From NCBI GenBank assembly GCA_937910305.1, contig CALEPS010000193.1:1-15021 (forward strand): a stretch of 15,021 nt of DNA. Reading direction: 5' to 3'. The DNA is from an uncultured Bacteroidales bacterium (GTDB lineage: Bacteria > Bacteroidota > Bacteroidia > Bacteroidales > Paludibacteraceae). A program made the position numbers and the translations under genes. Numbering within the stretch: position 1 is the stretch's first letter; each line of letters begins with the position of its first letter. This document shows, in pieces, positions 6,430 to 13,848 of this stretch. The notes beneath the pieces were generated by a model that did no database searches, was not told where the DNA came from, and worked only from the letters and a program-made list of their open reading frames with translations.

Positions 6430-9400
6430 CTATGCTTTTTCAATTTTAATATTCACGTTATATCCGTCCATCTCAATCAATTGACAATTGAGAATTGAAA
6501 ATTGAGAATTGAGAATGAGCGAAGTAGCCAGCACCTGCGAAGCGATATACTCGCCGCAATGGAGGACGGCGTTATGGATCTCCGGACGGTCTTCCAGCAC
6601 GATAGCAATGCGGTCGGTGATCTCCAGACCGGAGGACTTACGGAGGTTCTGGATGCGGTTGATGAGTTCGCGCGCAATGCCTTCTTCAATCAGTTCGTCG
6701 GTCAGTTCGATATCAAGGGCTATCGTCAGGATGCCGTTGTTGGCAACAAGCCAACCGGGCATGTCTTCCGTCAGAATTTCCACATCTTCGGGCACTATCG
6801 TGCAGTTGAAAGTTGAAAGTTGAAAGTTGAAAGAACCTTCGGTTTCCATCTTCGCGATGTCGTCCTGGGACATGGCGTTGATAGCCGCAGCAAGGGCTTT
6901 CATGTTCGCGCCGACTTTCTTGCCCAGGACCTTGAAGTTCGGTTTGATCTTCTTGACAAGGCGTATCTCCGATTGCTCTGCAGGAACGATGACAAGTTCT
7001 TTGACGTTCACCTCGGATTTGATGAGGTCCGCCACATGGAGGAGCGCGTCTGTCGTCTCCTGGTCGGGTGTCGGTATGACGGCTTTCTGCAGCGGCTGGC
7101 GGACGTTCTTCTCCGCGCGTTTGCGGAGCGAGAGGATCATCGAGGTAGCCTGCTGCGCGAGGTACATCTGGCGCTCCAGCGTAGTGTCAATAAGCGTCTC
7201 GTCAGCCTTGGGCCAAGTGCTTAAATGCACGGTTTCATCGGTCAAATCGCGGTAGAGACGGTCGGCGTAGAACGGTGCGTTCGGCGCCATGAGTTGAGCC
7301 ACGGTCTTGAGACAGGTGTAGAGGGTTTCGTAAGCCGCTTCTTTGTCGGCGTTCATCTCTCCGCCCCAGAAACGCTTGCGGTTCAGACGCACGTACCAGT
7401 TAGAGAGGTCGTCCTGTACGAAATCCGAGATAGCACGTCCTGCTTTGGTAGGTTCGTATGCCTCGTAGGCTTCCGTCACCTCTTTGATGAGAGAGTTCAG
7501 TTTGGATAGGATCCAGCGGTCGATCTCGGCATACTCTGCTTTTTCTCCCGTATCTCTCCCGTTCCGATTCTCTCTCGTTAGTGTCTCGTTAGTCTGATTT
7601 GGCGTATTACCCCAGCCATCCACGTTCGCGTAGAGGGCAAAGAAACCATAGGTGTTATAGAGAGTTCCGAAGAACTTACGGCGCACTTCATCCACTCCTT
7701 CGGGATCGAACTTCAGGTTCTCCCACGGGCTGGAGTTGGTCAGCATATACCACCTTACCGGATCGGCTCCGTACTTGTCGAGAGCTCCGAACGGATCCAC
7801 GGCGTTGCCGAGACGTTTGGACATCTTGTTGCCGTTCTTATCGAGCACCAGACCGTTGGAGATGACGTTCTTGTACGCCACCGTACCTTCTATCATCGTG
7901 TGGATGGCATGGAGCGTGAAGAACCATCCTCGGGTCTGATCCACGCCCTCGGAGATGAAGTCCGCCGTGCGCGGCAGGTCGGCGTTCTCGAACGGATAGT
8001 GGTTCTGGGCATACGGCATAGCGCCCGAATCGAACCATACATCAATGAGGTCGAGTTCGCGTTTCATCGGCTTGCCGGACGGGGAGACAAGGATGATTGA
8101 ATCCACGTACGGACGGTGAAGGTCAATCACAGAGGGGTCATAGTTCGCCTTGCTGTAATCGCCCGGTTTATGGTTCGGCCAAGGGTTGGATTTCATGAAG
8201 CCCGCCTTGACAGATTTGTCGATTTCATCGAATAATTCCGCGATCGAACCGATACATATTTCTTCGCTTCCGTCCTCGGTGCGCCAGATAGGCAGCGGTG
8301 TTCCCCAATAACGGGAACGGCTGAGGTTCCAGTCATTCAGGTTATTGAGCCACTGGCCGAAACGTCCTGTGCCGGTTGATTCCGGCTGCCAGTTGATGGT
8401 CTTGTTGAGGGCAATCATCTCCTCGCGCGCCTTGGTGGACTTGATAAACCAACTGTCCAGCGGGTAATAAAGCACCGGTTTGTCGGTACGCCAGCAGTGC
8501 GGATAAGTATGCACATGTTTCTCGCTTCGCAGGAGCCGTCCGTCCGCTTTCATCTCCAGACAGAGGTGCAGGTCGAGTGTCTCGGCTTTCGCGGCAGCCG
8601 CCTCGTCGTACTTGCCGTCCACGGTGAACTGCGGGTCATAGGCGTTCTTCACCCAACGGCCTGCATATCTGCGGTAGAGTTCGTCGTTGACGTTGGCTTT
8701 GTACCACTCCTCGTCGAGGTCCTCTACGTTCCAGTATTTACCGGTGAAATCGACCATCGGACGGGGTCCGTTGTTCTTGGTCTGCATATACAGCCCCGGC
8801 ACGCCGGCTGCATCGGCTACTTTCTTATCGTCGGCACCGAACGTAGGCGCGATATGCACGATACCCGTACCGTCCTCGGTAGTGACATAATCACCCGGAA
8901 TGACGCGAAATGCTCCCTCGCCCGGATTGACCCACGGGAAGAGCGGCTCGTATTCGAGGCCAACGAGGTCCTTTCCTTTATAGCGGGCGACGATCTTAGG
9001 CTCCAGCGGTTTGCTTTCTTCGTCCGTTCCGCAGAGTTCTTTGCGATAAGCATCCAGACGTGCTTCGGCAAGGATGATATGGTCGCCGGCAGGCGTCTCC
9101 ACCTCCACGTAGTCAATCTTCGGTCCCACACAGAGAGCCGTGTTGGAAGGCAGCGTCCAAGGCGTCGTCGTCCAGGCGATGATAAATCTATTTACCATTT
9201 GACCATTTACCATTTGGTCATTGGGTTTGAGTTTGAACCTCGCGGTGCAGGTGAGGTCCTTGACGTCGCGGTAGCAACCGGGCTGGTTGAGCTCGTGTGA
9301 CGAGAGACCCGTTCCGGCGGCAGGCGAGTACGGCTGGATGGTATAACCCTTATAGAGATAGCCTTTCTTGTACAGCTCCTTGAGCAGGTACCACAGCGTC

Positions 9401-9873
9401 TCGATATACTTGTTATCGTAGGTGATATAAGGGTTGTCGAGGTCCACCCAGTAGCCCATCTGCTTGGTGAGGTTGGTCCATTCTTTGGTGTATTTCATCA
9501 CCTCGCGGCGGCATGCAGCGTTGTATTCATCCACGCTGATCTTCTTGCCGATATCCTCTTTGGTGATACCTAACATCTTCTCCACGCCTAACTCCACCGG
9601 CAGACCGTGGGTGTCCCAACCGGCCTTACGGCGCACCTGATAGCCCTGCATCGTCTTGAAACGGCAGAACGTGTCTTTGATGGTCCTCGCCATGACATGG
9701 TGGATACCCGGCATGCCGTTGGCAGAAGGAGGACCTTCGAAAAAGAGGAACTGCGGATGTCCCTCACGGGTAGTGATACTTTTCTCAAATAACCCCTCTT
9801 GCTCCCATTGCGCCAGCACCTCGCGGCTCAACGCGGGCAAGTTCAACTGTTTGTATTCGTTAAAATGTTTCAT
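6430..9873 (-). CDS. ileS: Isoleucyl-tRNA synthetase, type 2 (IleRS2)
   Basis: This class I synthetase charges tRNA-Ile in the cytoplasm. The 1147-residue length and sequence fit the long, eukaryote-like IleRS2 type. The signature region is GPPSANGMPGIHH (48-59 approx.), so the usual HIGH motif reads GIHH at 56-59. The KMSKR loop is at 683-687. The editing-domain threonine-rich peptide TTTPWTLPSN begins at 235. IleRS2 enzymes are intrinsically tolerant of mupirocin. Four repeat-encoded insertions are visible: residues 218-228 (NDQMVNGQMVN), just before the editing peptide; about 760-777 (NETLTRENRNGRDTGEK), after the catalytic core; about 1014-1024 (FNFQLSTFN); and about 1120-1131 (LNSQFSILNCQL), near the C-terminus. 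All are in frame. The gene starts 22 bases after the trmB stop. No T-box leader fits in that gap, and the bases before the ATG are A-rich without a Shine-Dalgarno. It should be essential, with no second ileS copy in this window. Confidence 0.97.
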   Translation of the reverse strand: MKHFNEYKQLNLPALSREVLAQWEQEGLFEKSITTREGHPQFLFFEGPPSANGMPGIHHVMARTIKDTFCRFKTMQGYQVRRKAGWDTHGLPVELGVEKMLGITKEDIGKKISVDEYNAACRREVMKYTKEWTNLTKQMGYWVDLDNPYITYDNKYIETLWYLLKELYKKGYLYKGYTIQPYSPAAGTGLSSHELNQPGCYRDVKDLTCTARFKLKPNDQMVNGQMVNRFIIAWTTTPWTLPSNTALCVGPKIDYVEVETPAGDHIILAEARLDAYRKELCGTDEESKPLEPKIVARYKGKDLVGLEYEPLFPWVNPGEGAFRVIPGDYVTTEDGTGIVHIAPTFGADDKKVADAAGVPGLYMQTKNNGPRPMVDFTGKYWNVEDLDEEWYKANVNDELYRRYAGRWVKNAYDPQFTVDGKYDEAAAAKAETLDLHLCLEMKADGRLLRSEKHVHTYPHCWRTDKPVLYYPLDSWFIKSTKAREEMIALNKTINWQPESTGTGRFGQWLNNLNDWNLSRSRYWGTPLPIWRTEDGSEEICIGSIAELFDEIDKSVKAGFMKSNPWPNHKPGDYSKANYDPSVIDLHRPYVDSIILVSPSGKPMKRELDLIDVWFDSGAMPYAQNHYPFENADLPRTADFISEGVDQTRGWFFTLHAIHTMIEGTVAYKNVISNGLVLDKNGNKMSKRLGNAVDPFGALDKYGADPVRWYMLTNSSPWENLKFDPEGVDEVRRKFFGTLYNTYGFFALYANVDGWGNTPNQTNETLTRENRNGRDTGEKAEYAEIDRWILSKLNSLIKEVTEAYEAYEPTKAGRAISDFVQDDLSNWYVRLNRKRFWGGEMNADKEAAYETLYTCLKTVAQLMAPNAPFYADRLYRDLTDETVHLSTWPKADETLIDTTLERQMYLAQQATSMILSLRKRAEKNVRQPLQKAVIPTPDQETTDALLHVADLIKSEVNVKELVIVPAEQSEIRLVKKIKPNFKVLGKKVGANMKALAAAINAMSQDDIAKMETEGSFNFQLSTFNCTIVPEDVEILTEDMPGWLVANNGILTIALDIELTDELIEEGIARELINRIQNLRKSSGLEITDRIAIVLEDRPEIHNAVLHCGEYIASQVLATSLILNSQFSILNCQLIEMDGYNVNIKIEKA
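6480..6514. repeat. 7-base tandem repeat (ATTGAGA), in frame near the 3' end of ileS
   Basis: The five heptamers are ATTGACA, ATTGAGA, ATTGAAA, ATTGAGA and ATTGAGA. Translated on the minus strand they give LNSQFSILNCQL (about residues 1120-1131 of 1147). The unit is the same as in asmA at 4844-4875 and in the same orientation relative to the gene. The two variant units suggest it is older or decaying. Confidence 0.9.
6804..6833. repeat. 7-base tandem repeat (AGTTGAA), in frame in ileS
   Basis: Four perfect AGTTGAA units plus two bases encode FNFQLSTFN (about residues 1014-1024) on the minus strand. This unit also occurs in the membrane-protein gene at 543-580, again with the stop-free CAACTTT strand as coding strand. 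Confidence 0.92.
7544..7594. repeat. Two pairs of 11-base tandem repeats, in frame in ileS
   Basis: TCTCCCGTATC (7544-7554) is followed by TCTCCCGTTCC (7555-7565), then a 7-base spacer GATTCTC, then TCTCGTTAGTG (7573-7583) and TCTCGTTAGTC (7584-7594). The stretch encodes a hydrophilic, Asn/Arg/Thr/Glu-rich segment (about residues 760-777) between YANVDGW and EIDRWILSKL. From memory, related Bacteroidales enzymes have a shorter linker here. Confidence 0.75.
9189..9222. repeat. 15-base tandem repeat, in frame in ileS
   Basis: TATTTACCATTTGAC (9189-9203) and CATTTACCATTTGGT (9204-9218), followed by CATT, encode NDQMVNGQMVN at residues 218-228. This is the same unit, orientation and reading frame as the asmA copy at 3677-3710. 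It lies six residues before the editing-domain peptide TTTPWT. Confidence 0.9.
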
Positions 9874-9895
9874 ATATGTTGTTTGTGATTTTAAT

Positions 9896-10633
9896 CTATG
9901 CTTGATAATTGCGTCCGTAGGAACGGTATGTGTCTTTTTCTATCTCGATAACAGGCTCTTCCCACCGGTCAAGAGGATCCAACCGCCACTCGATATATTT
10001 GATCTTCATTCCTCTGTCGAGCCACTGCTTCTCGTAGTGCGTCTGTAGCGCACGCGCATCCTTGAAAACACCGATGGAATCGAGCGAATCGGCATATAAA
10101 TCATCCGTCTGCGCCACTACCGGATAGGGGTTCAGCCGCAGCATCTCGGTCGTATAGGTATATAGGAACGGGCTGTCGGTCTTCAGATGAATCAGACCGC
10201 CGGGTTTCACGATCCGGTGATAGCGCTGCATGAAATAAGTGGATGTAAGACGCTTGGTGGCTTTCTTCATCTGCGGGTCGCAGAAAGTAATCCATATCTC
10301 ATCCACTTCACCGGCAGCAAAAAACTCCGTGATAAACTCTATATTGGTGCGCAGGAACGCTACATTCTTCAATTCCTTGATCTCCGCCTCTTTGGCTCCC
10401 GCCCACATACGCGCGCCTTTGATATCCACTCCGATAAAATTCTTCTCCGGATACCGTTCCGCCAGTCCTACCGTATATTCGCCTCTGCCGCATCCCAGCT
10501 CCAGCACAACGGGGTTCTCATTATGGAAATAGCGGTCGCGCCAGTGTCCCGCCAACTCCGGGTCATACGGCGGCTGGAAGACATTGTGGAACGTCTCCAT
10601 CTCCGCAAATTTCTTTAGTTTGTTCTTGCCCAT
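9896..10633 (-). CDS. trmB: tRNA (guanine-N7-)-methyltransferase
   Basis: TrmB uses S-adenosylmethionine to methylate N7 of G46 in the variable loop of tRNAs. The 245-residue protein has the Rossmann SAM-binding motif LELGCGRGEYT (44-54), the acidic residue Asp70 at the end of the second strand (FIGVD), the family region TFCDPQMKKATKRLTS (about 116-131), and HLKTDSPFLYTYT (149-161). Many bacterial TrmBs have a DPWPKKRH-type sequence where this one has DPQMKKATKR; I believe this is the usual Bacteroidota version. The ATG is preceded by GAAGGAA, a reasonable ribosome-binding site, and lies 6 bases after the gldH stop. The gene lies upstream of ileS, so two tRNA-related functions may share a transcript. 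Confidence 0.95.
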   Translation of the reverse strand: MGKNKLKKFAEMETFHNVFQPPYDPELAGHWRDRYFHNENPVVLELGCGRGEYTVGLAERYPEKNFIGVDIKGARMWAGAKEAEIKELKNVAFLRTNIEFITEFFAAGEVDEIWITFCDPQMKKATKRLTSTYFMQRYHRIVKPGGLIHLKTDSPFLYTYTTEMLRLNPYPVVAQTDDLYADSLDSIGVFKDARALQTHYEKQWLDRGMKIKYIEWRLDPLDRWEEPVIEIEKDTYRSYGRNYQA

Positions 10634-10639
10634 TTCCTT

Positions 10640-11125
10640 CTACCTTTCATTTTTCACCCTTATCACCTCTATCCCCACATCGGTCACGCCGCGCAGGAGC
10701 GAATCCCTCATTCCGTGCTGAACGGCGAAATAATACCGCCCGGTATCGGGGAAATGATAATTCTCCTCCAGCAGAACGGGCATTTCTATAAAGCCATGGT
10801 GTTTGTCTCCGAGCCATCGGCCTCTGTCATCCGCCAGATAAAACTCGACCGTATCCATGTACTGTCTGTTGCCGCGCACAAAAAGCCACATATTCTGATA
10901 CGGATAGCGCTCCGTATGACGGACGTAGAGCAGGATATCATAAGCCGCCTCCCGGTCCGCTATGTTGAAGGCAAATTCCGGCAGTTGGTTTTCGTCCCAT
11001 TCACCCGATGGAATCGCGACAAATTCGCTATACACGATATCGTGCCTGCAGGATGTCAGAAGGCATATACCCCCTATCAGCAAACCAATCGCGAGCCGTA
11101 AATTGTTCATCGTAAATGGCTTCAT
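10640..11125 (-). CDS. gldH: Gliding-motility-type lipoprotein GldH
   Basis: The 161-residue protein has an SPII signal ending in LLTSC (Cys26). Its mature part follows the GldH pattern: YSEFVAIPSGEWDENQLPEFAFNI, then DILLYVRHTERYPYQNMWLFV, then a C-terminal beta-rich part (GRYYFAVQHGMR). In Flavobacterium, GldH is needed for gliding motility, but homologues are widespread in non-motile Bacteroidales, where the role is unclear. The start at 11123-11125 overlaps the ricT stop as ATGA; a second ATG at 11108-11110 (MNNLRL) would give a shorter signal peptide. It forms a tight group with holB and ricT upstream and trmB downstream, a linkage I recall from other Bacteroidota. Confidence 0.88.
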   Translation of the reverse strand: MKPFTMNNLRLAIGLLIGGICLLTSCRHDIVYSEFVAIPSGEWDENQLPEFAFNIADREAAYDILLYVRHTERYPYQNMWLFVRGNRQYMDTVEFYLADDRGRWLGDKHHGFIEMPVLLEENYHFPDTGRYYFAVQHGMRDSLLRGVTDVGIEVIRVKNER

Positions 11126-12204
11126 CGTCTGGGGTGTTTTTTCTTTTTTCTATCAAACCTCGTCAGCTCGCCATGGCCCGTCTGGTATCCGATCTCCGCT
11201 TCCGCGGCACGGTTGGCTTCCAAAGAGACGGGTTTCTCTCCGCGGCGGTTCATCGCGATCACCTCATGGGCGCGCGCAGCCGTCAGAGTCACCAGATTAG
11301 CCGGTATATGCTGGTCGGTGGAATACGTAATGGTGCCTGCCAGCGGATCGGTCGAGAAGACATAATAGGTAGCGTCCTTCGTCTCCAGAGTCTGATGGCG
11401 CGGCGGCAATGCCTTGGAAGCATCCTCATAGACCGGCACTTCGTAGTTCAGACAGCATTTGAGTTTGGCGCACATGCCTGCCAGTTTCTGCGGGTTGGGG
11501 GATATGTTCTGCAACCTTGCGGCGCCGGTACCTACCGACGAGAAGTTGATCATCCATGTGGAGCAGCATAACTCACGCCCGCATGGTCCTGTTCCGCCGA
11601 TACGTCCCGCCTCCTGACGCGCTCCGATCTGCTTCATCTCCACGCGGATGCGGAACGTTTCTGCATAGACCTTGATCAACTGGCGGAAGTCAACCCGCCC
11701 GTCTGCGATATAGAAGAAAATCGCTTTCGATCCGTCGCCCTGATATTCCACATCGCCTATCTTCATCTCCAGCCCGAGCGATTTGGCCAGTTGGCGGGCT
11801 TTGATCATCGTCTCCTGTTCGCGCGCGTGCGCTTGCTCGGCACGGGCGAGATCTTCCTCCGTCGCTATACGGATCACCTGACGGATCTCGTAACGGGAAG
11901 CGTCTATCTTGTTTTTCTTGATCTGCAGCTCTACCAGCTTGCCGGTCAGCACCACCTCGCCCAGGTCGTACCCCGGATTGGCCTCTACCACCACTTTCAC
12001 GCCTTTCTCCAACGGGAGGTGCGCGCTGTTATGGAAATAGCCCTTGCGTGTGTTCTTGAACTGCACCTCTATCAGGTCTGTCAGTTGGGTATTCTCCGGC
12101 AGGTCGCTCAACCAGTCGCATACGGGCAACATATGCGCTGAATTGCGTTTGGTTGCCGCCGCTGCCAGTTCTTGCGGCTCGTTTCCTACTGTATATTTCT
12201 TCAT
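11122..12204 (-). CDS. ricT: RicT/YaaT family protein (PSP1 domain)
   Basis: The 360-residue protein carries the PSP1 C-terminal domain. Six cysteines occur in two C-x4-CC groups, GPCGRELCC (Cys208, 213, 214) and GMCAKLKCC (Cys245, 250, 251), the arrangement that binds iron-sulphur clusters in RicT. In Bacillus, RicT (YaaT) works with RicA and RicF in a complex that affects RNase Y-dependent mRNA processing and development; no RicA or RicF is seen here and the role in Bacteroidota is not established. The N-terminal extension (about 1-40) and the C-terminal tail (about 300-360, ending in a basic DRKKKKHPRR) look poorly conserved. ATGA overlaps tie the gene to holB upstream and gldH downstream. 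holB and ricT are also neighbours in Bacillus subtilis, so the pairing is old or functionally meaningful. Confidence 0.92.
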   Translation of the reverse strand: MKKYTVGNEPQELAAAATKRNSAHMLPVCDWLSDLPENTQLTDLIEVQFKNTRKGYFHNSAHLPLEKGVKVVVEANPGYDLGEVVLTGKLVELQIKKNKIDASRYEIRQVIRIATEEDLARAEQAHAREQETMIKARQLAKSLGLEMKIGDVEYQGDGSKAIFFYIADGRVDFRQLIKVYAETFRIRVEMKQIGARQEAGRIGGTGPCGRELCCSTWMINFSSVGTGAARLQNISPNPQKLAGMCAKLKCCLNYEVPVYEDASKALPPRHQTLETKDATYYVFSTDPLAGTITYSTDQHIPANLVTLTAARAHEVIAMNRRGEKPVSLEANRAAEAEIGYQTGHGELTRFDRKKKKHPRR

Positions 12205-13358
12205 TTTCTTGGTTTTTTAATCAATATTATCATTTGCAGACACAGGTCGAAGAAGATCATCTTTGCATTGCCGTTCTGCTCTATTTGCCGTTCCGCCAAG
12301 TCGAGTTGGTTCATGATCGCCTCTACGTTGCCGGAATGGATAAAAGGCGCGAACTTAACGGAGAAATTCCGCTCTTCCTCCATCTGGTAATTCAGTTCGG
12401 GCTGACCTATATTACGGATAAAATTCTCGCGCACCTGCTGCTGGGCGTACTGCAGAAAATGCTTCTGCTTCTCCCTGCCTGTCGCAGCCATGTCCAGCGA
12501 CCACTGGCGCAGATGTTTGAGCGACTCGTATTTCTTCTGCGGGTCGCGGAGAACTCCTACCGTATAAGCATCGCGGAAGAGAGCAACGAAATCACGCAGT
12601 TCCTGCTGATTTTCCTCGGATTCACCGGCTTTTTTCAGGGCAGCGAGAAAACTGCCGTTCGCTATCCGGGCTATGTCGGTCGTTCTGGAAGCAGCTATAC
12701 CTCTGCGGACCAAAGCCTCAGCGATAGTCTCCGTCTCCAGCCTCGGAATCCGGACCGTCTGTACGCGCGACAGGATGGTAGCCAGCATCTGCTCCGGATG
12801 TTCGGAGACCAGAAGAAAAACGGTCTTCGGAGCCGGCTCCTCCAGTATCTTCAGCAGTTTGTTCGCCGTGGCTGCATTCATCTTCTCCGGTTGCCATATG
12901 ATCATGATCTTGTAGCCGTCGCCATAGGCCTTGAGGCTGAGTTTGCGCAGGATCTCCCCGCTCTCTTTCTCATAGATCATGCTCTGCTTCGTCTCCACGC
13001 CCAAAGCGGCATGCCAGTCATCCAGGTCGAAATAATGTTTCTCCAGGATGATCTTACGCCACGGCTCCAGAAAATCATTGCATGTGTCGGCGGAATCCGT
13101 CTTGACAATCGGAAAGACGAAATGCAGATCGGGGTGCTGCAGATGCTGGTATTGAAGACATGTCGGACAACTGCCGCAACTGTCCTCGTCCGTCCTGTTG
13201 GGACAGTTCAGATACTGGGCATAAGCCAGAGCCAGCTGCAGTTTGCCGATCCCCGATATGCCGGTAAACAGCTGCGCGTGGGGTATTCTGCCCTCACGCA
13301 CCGCCTGACGCAACTGCGCTTTCGTCGCCTCCTGTCCTATGATCTCCTTGAAGAGCAT
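12201..13358 (-). CDS. holB: DNA polymerase III delta' subunit
   Basis: Delta' is part of the clamp loader that places the sliding clamp on DNA during replication. The 385-residue protein starts like other delta' subunits (FKEIIGQEATKAQLRQAV, IPHAQLFTG). It has a P-loop-like GISGIGKL at 33-40, lacking the usual Thr/Ser after Lys. A four-cysteine zinc module follows at Cys52, 61, 64 and 67. The SRC motif region appears as SRVQ (197-200), with Val in place of Cys, and KLLKILEEPAPKTVFLLVSEHPE precedes it. The C-terminal part (about 250-385) is the variable collar region. The ATG is 14 bases after the HIT gene stop and the stop overlaps ricT (ATGA, 12201-12204). Confidence 0.94.
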   Translation of the reverse strand: MLFKEIIGQEATKAQLRQAVREGRIPHAQLFTGISGIGKLQLALAYAQYLNCPNRTDEDSCGSCPTCLQYQHLQHPDLHFVFPIVKTDSADTCNDFLEPWRKIILEKHYFDLDDWHAALGVETKQSMIYEKESGEILRKLSLKAYGDGYKIMIIWQPEKMNAATANKLLKILEEPAPKTVFLLVSEHPEQMLATILSRVQTVRIPRLETETIAEALVRRGIAASRTTDIARIANGSFLAALKKAGESEENQQELRDFVALFRDAYTVGVLRDPQKKYESLKHLRQWSLDMAATGREKQKHFLQYAQQQVRENFIRNIGQPELNYQMEEERNFSVKFAPFIHSGNVEAIMNQLDLAERQIEQNGNAKMIFFDLCLQMIILIKKPRK

Positions 13359-13382
13359 TCAGTTATCGGAATTCAGTTTTTC
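13353..13382. repeat. Weak 14-base direct repeat across the HIT stop and holB start
   Basis: On the coding strand AACTGAAT occurs twice, 14 bases apart, with TCCGAT between the copies. The first copy includes the HIT stop codon (TGA at 13373-13375) and the second ends in the holB ATG. With only two short copies it could be chance; it is listed because the 14-base spacing is twice seven, like the clearer arrays. Confidence 0.35.
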
Positions 13383-13804
13383 AGCTCTTTTTGGAGTGCC
13401 TCTACCATCTCGGCGTACTCGGCATCGGAGAGATAGACTTTGCCCGGGTTCATCTGGAAGGTGCCTCCGTAATCCGGACCGTCCACATATTTGGGAGCCA
13501 GATGGAAATGCAGATGGCTTAATTTATCGGAAAAAGCGCCATAGTTGATCTTCTCGGGATGGAATAATTTCTGCATCGCGCGTGTCACATCGGCTACGTC
13601 CGCCATAAAGAGATTGCGCTGCTCGTCGGACAGCTCGTTCAGGTCATTGACATGCCCGTCATATGCCACCAGACAGCGGCCGTGATAGGTCTGCTCCTTA
13701 AATAAAAACGCGCGCGACACGCGCAGGTGCGCGATCTCTATCATCAAATTGTGCAAAGTCTCATTGTTCTGACAATAGAGACAGTCTTTCGGATCGGAAT
13801 ACAT
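13373..13804 (-). CDS. HIT-family nucleotide hydrolase
   Basis: The 143-residue protein carries the histidine triad HLHFH at 97-101 (SHLHFHLAPK), with His99 the expected nucleophile. It is preceded by the usual HIT strands (AFLFKEQTYHGRCLVAYDGHVNDLNEL). An N-terminal CLYC (Cys8, Cys11) suggests the zinc-binding variant of the family. Such enzymes hydrolyse diadenosine polyphosphates, adenosine phosphoramidates or related nucleotides; the true substrate cannot be told from sequence. The length fits a single-domain HIT protein. The gene lies between plsC and holB; the 36 bases before it are largely a degenerate tandem repeat, and no Shine-Dalgarno is evident. Confidence 0.92.
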   Translation of the reverse strand: MYSDPKDCLYCQNNETLHNLMIEIAHLRVSRAFLFKEQTYHGRCLVAYDGHVNDLNELSDEQRNLFMADVADVTRAMQKLFHPEKINYGAFSDKLSHLHFHLAPKYVDGPDYGGTFQMNPGKVYLSDAEYAEMVEALQKELKN

Positions 13805-13820
13805 AATCTTTGATATTTAT

Positions 13821-13848
13821 AGTTTGTAGTTTGTTTTTTGTTACTTGT
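13821..13848. repeat. 7-base tandem repeat (AGTTTGT) between plsC and the HIT gene
   Basis: The heptamers AGTTTGT, AGTTTGT, TTTTTGT and TACTTGT keep a strict 7-base register and all end in TTGT. The plsC stop (TAA at 13841-13843) is in the third/fourth unit, so the last codons of plsC are in register with the array. The array and a few further A/T-rich bases are all that separates the two genes. Confidence 0.65.

Noticed and set aside
7544..7594. A frameshift or assembly error in ileS at the 11-base repeats
   Set aside because: The frame stays open on both sides and resumes with conserved sequence (EIDRWILSKL), so an in-frame insertion explains it better.
8497..9300. 267-residue open frame on the plus strand
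   Set aside because: It lies wholly antisense to the catalytic and editing region of ileS and includes translated repeat sequence; no family features.
9874..9895. T-box or other leader riboswitch before ileS
   Set aside because: Only 22 bases separate the trmB stop from the ileS start, too little for a structured leader, and T-boxes are not typical of Bacteroidota.
12153..13436. 427-residue open frame on the plus strand
   Set aside because: It is antisense to holB, which has clear delta' motifs and a zinc module; the plus frame shows no recognisable domain and an amino-acid mix typical of a reverse-strand shadow.
13805..13840. A Bacteroidota-type promoter (TAnnTTTG with an upstream TTG element) before the HIT gene
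   Set aside because: No convincing pair of elements with correct spacing is present on the minus strand; the gap is mostly degenerate repeat.
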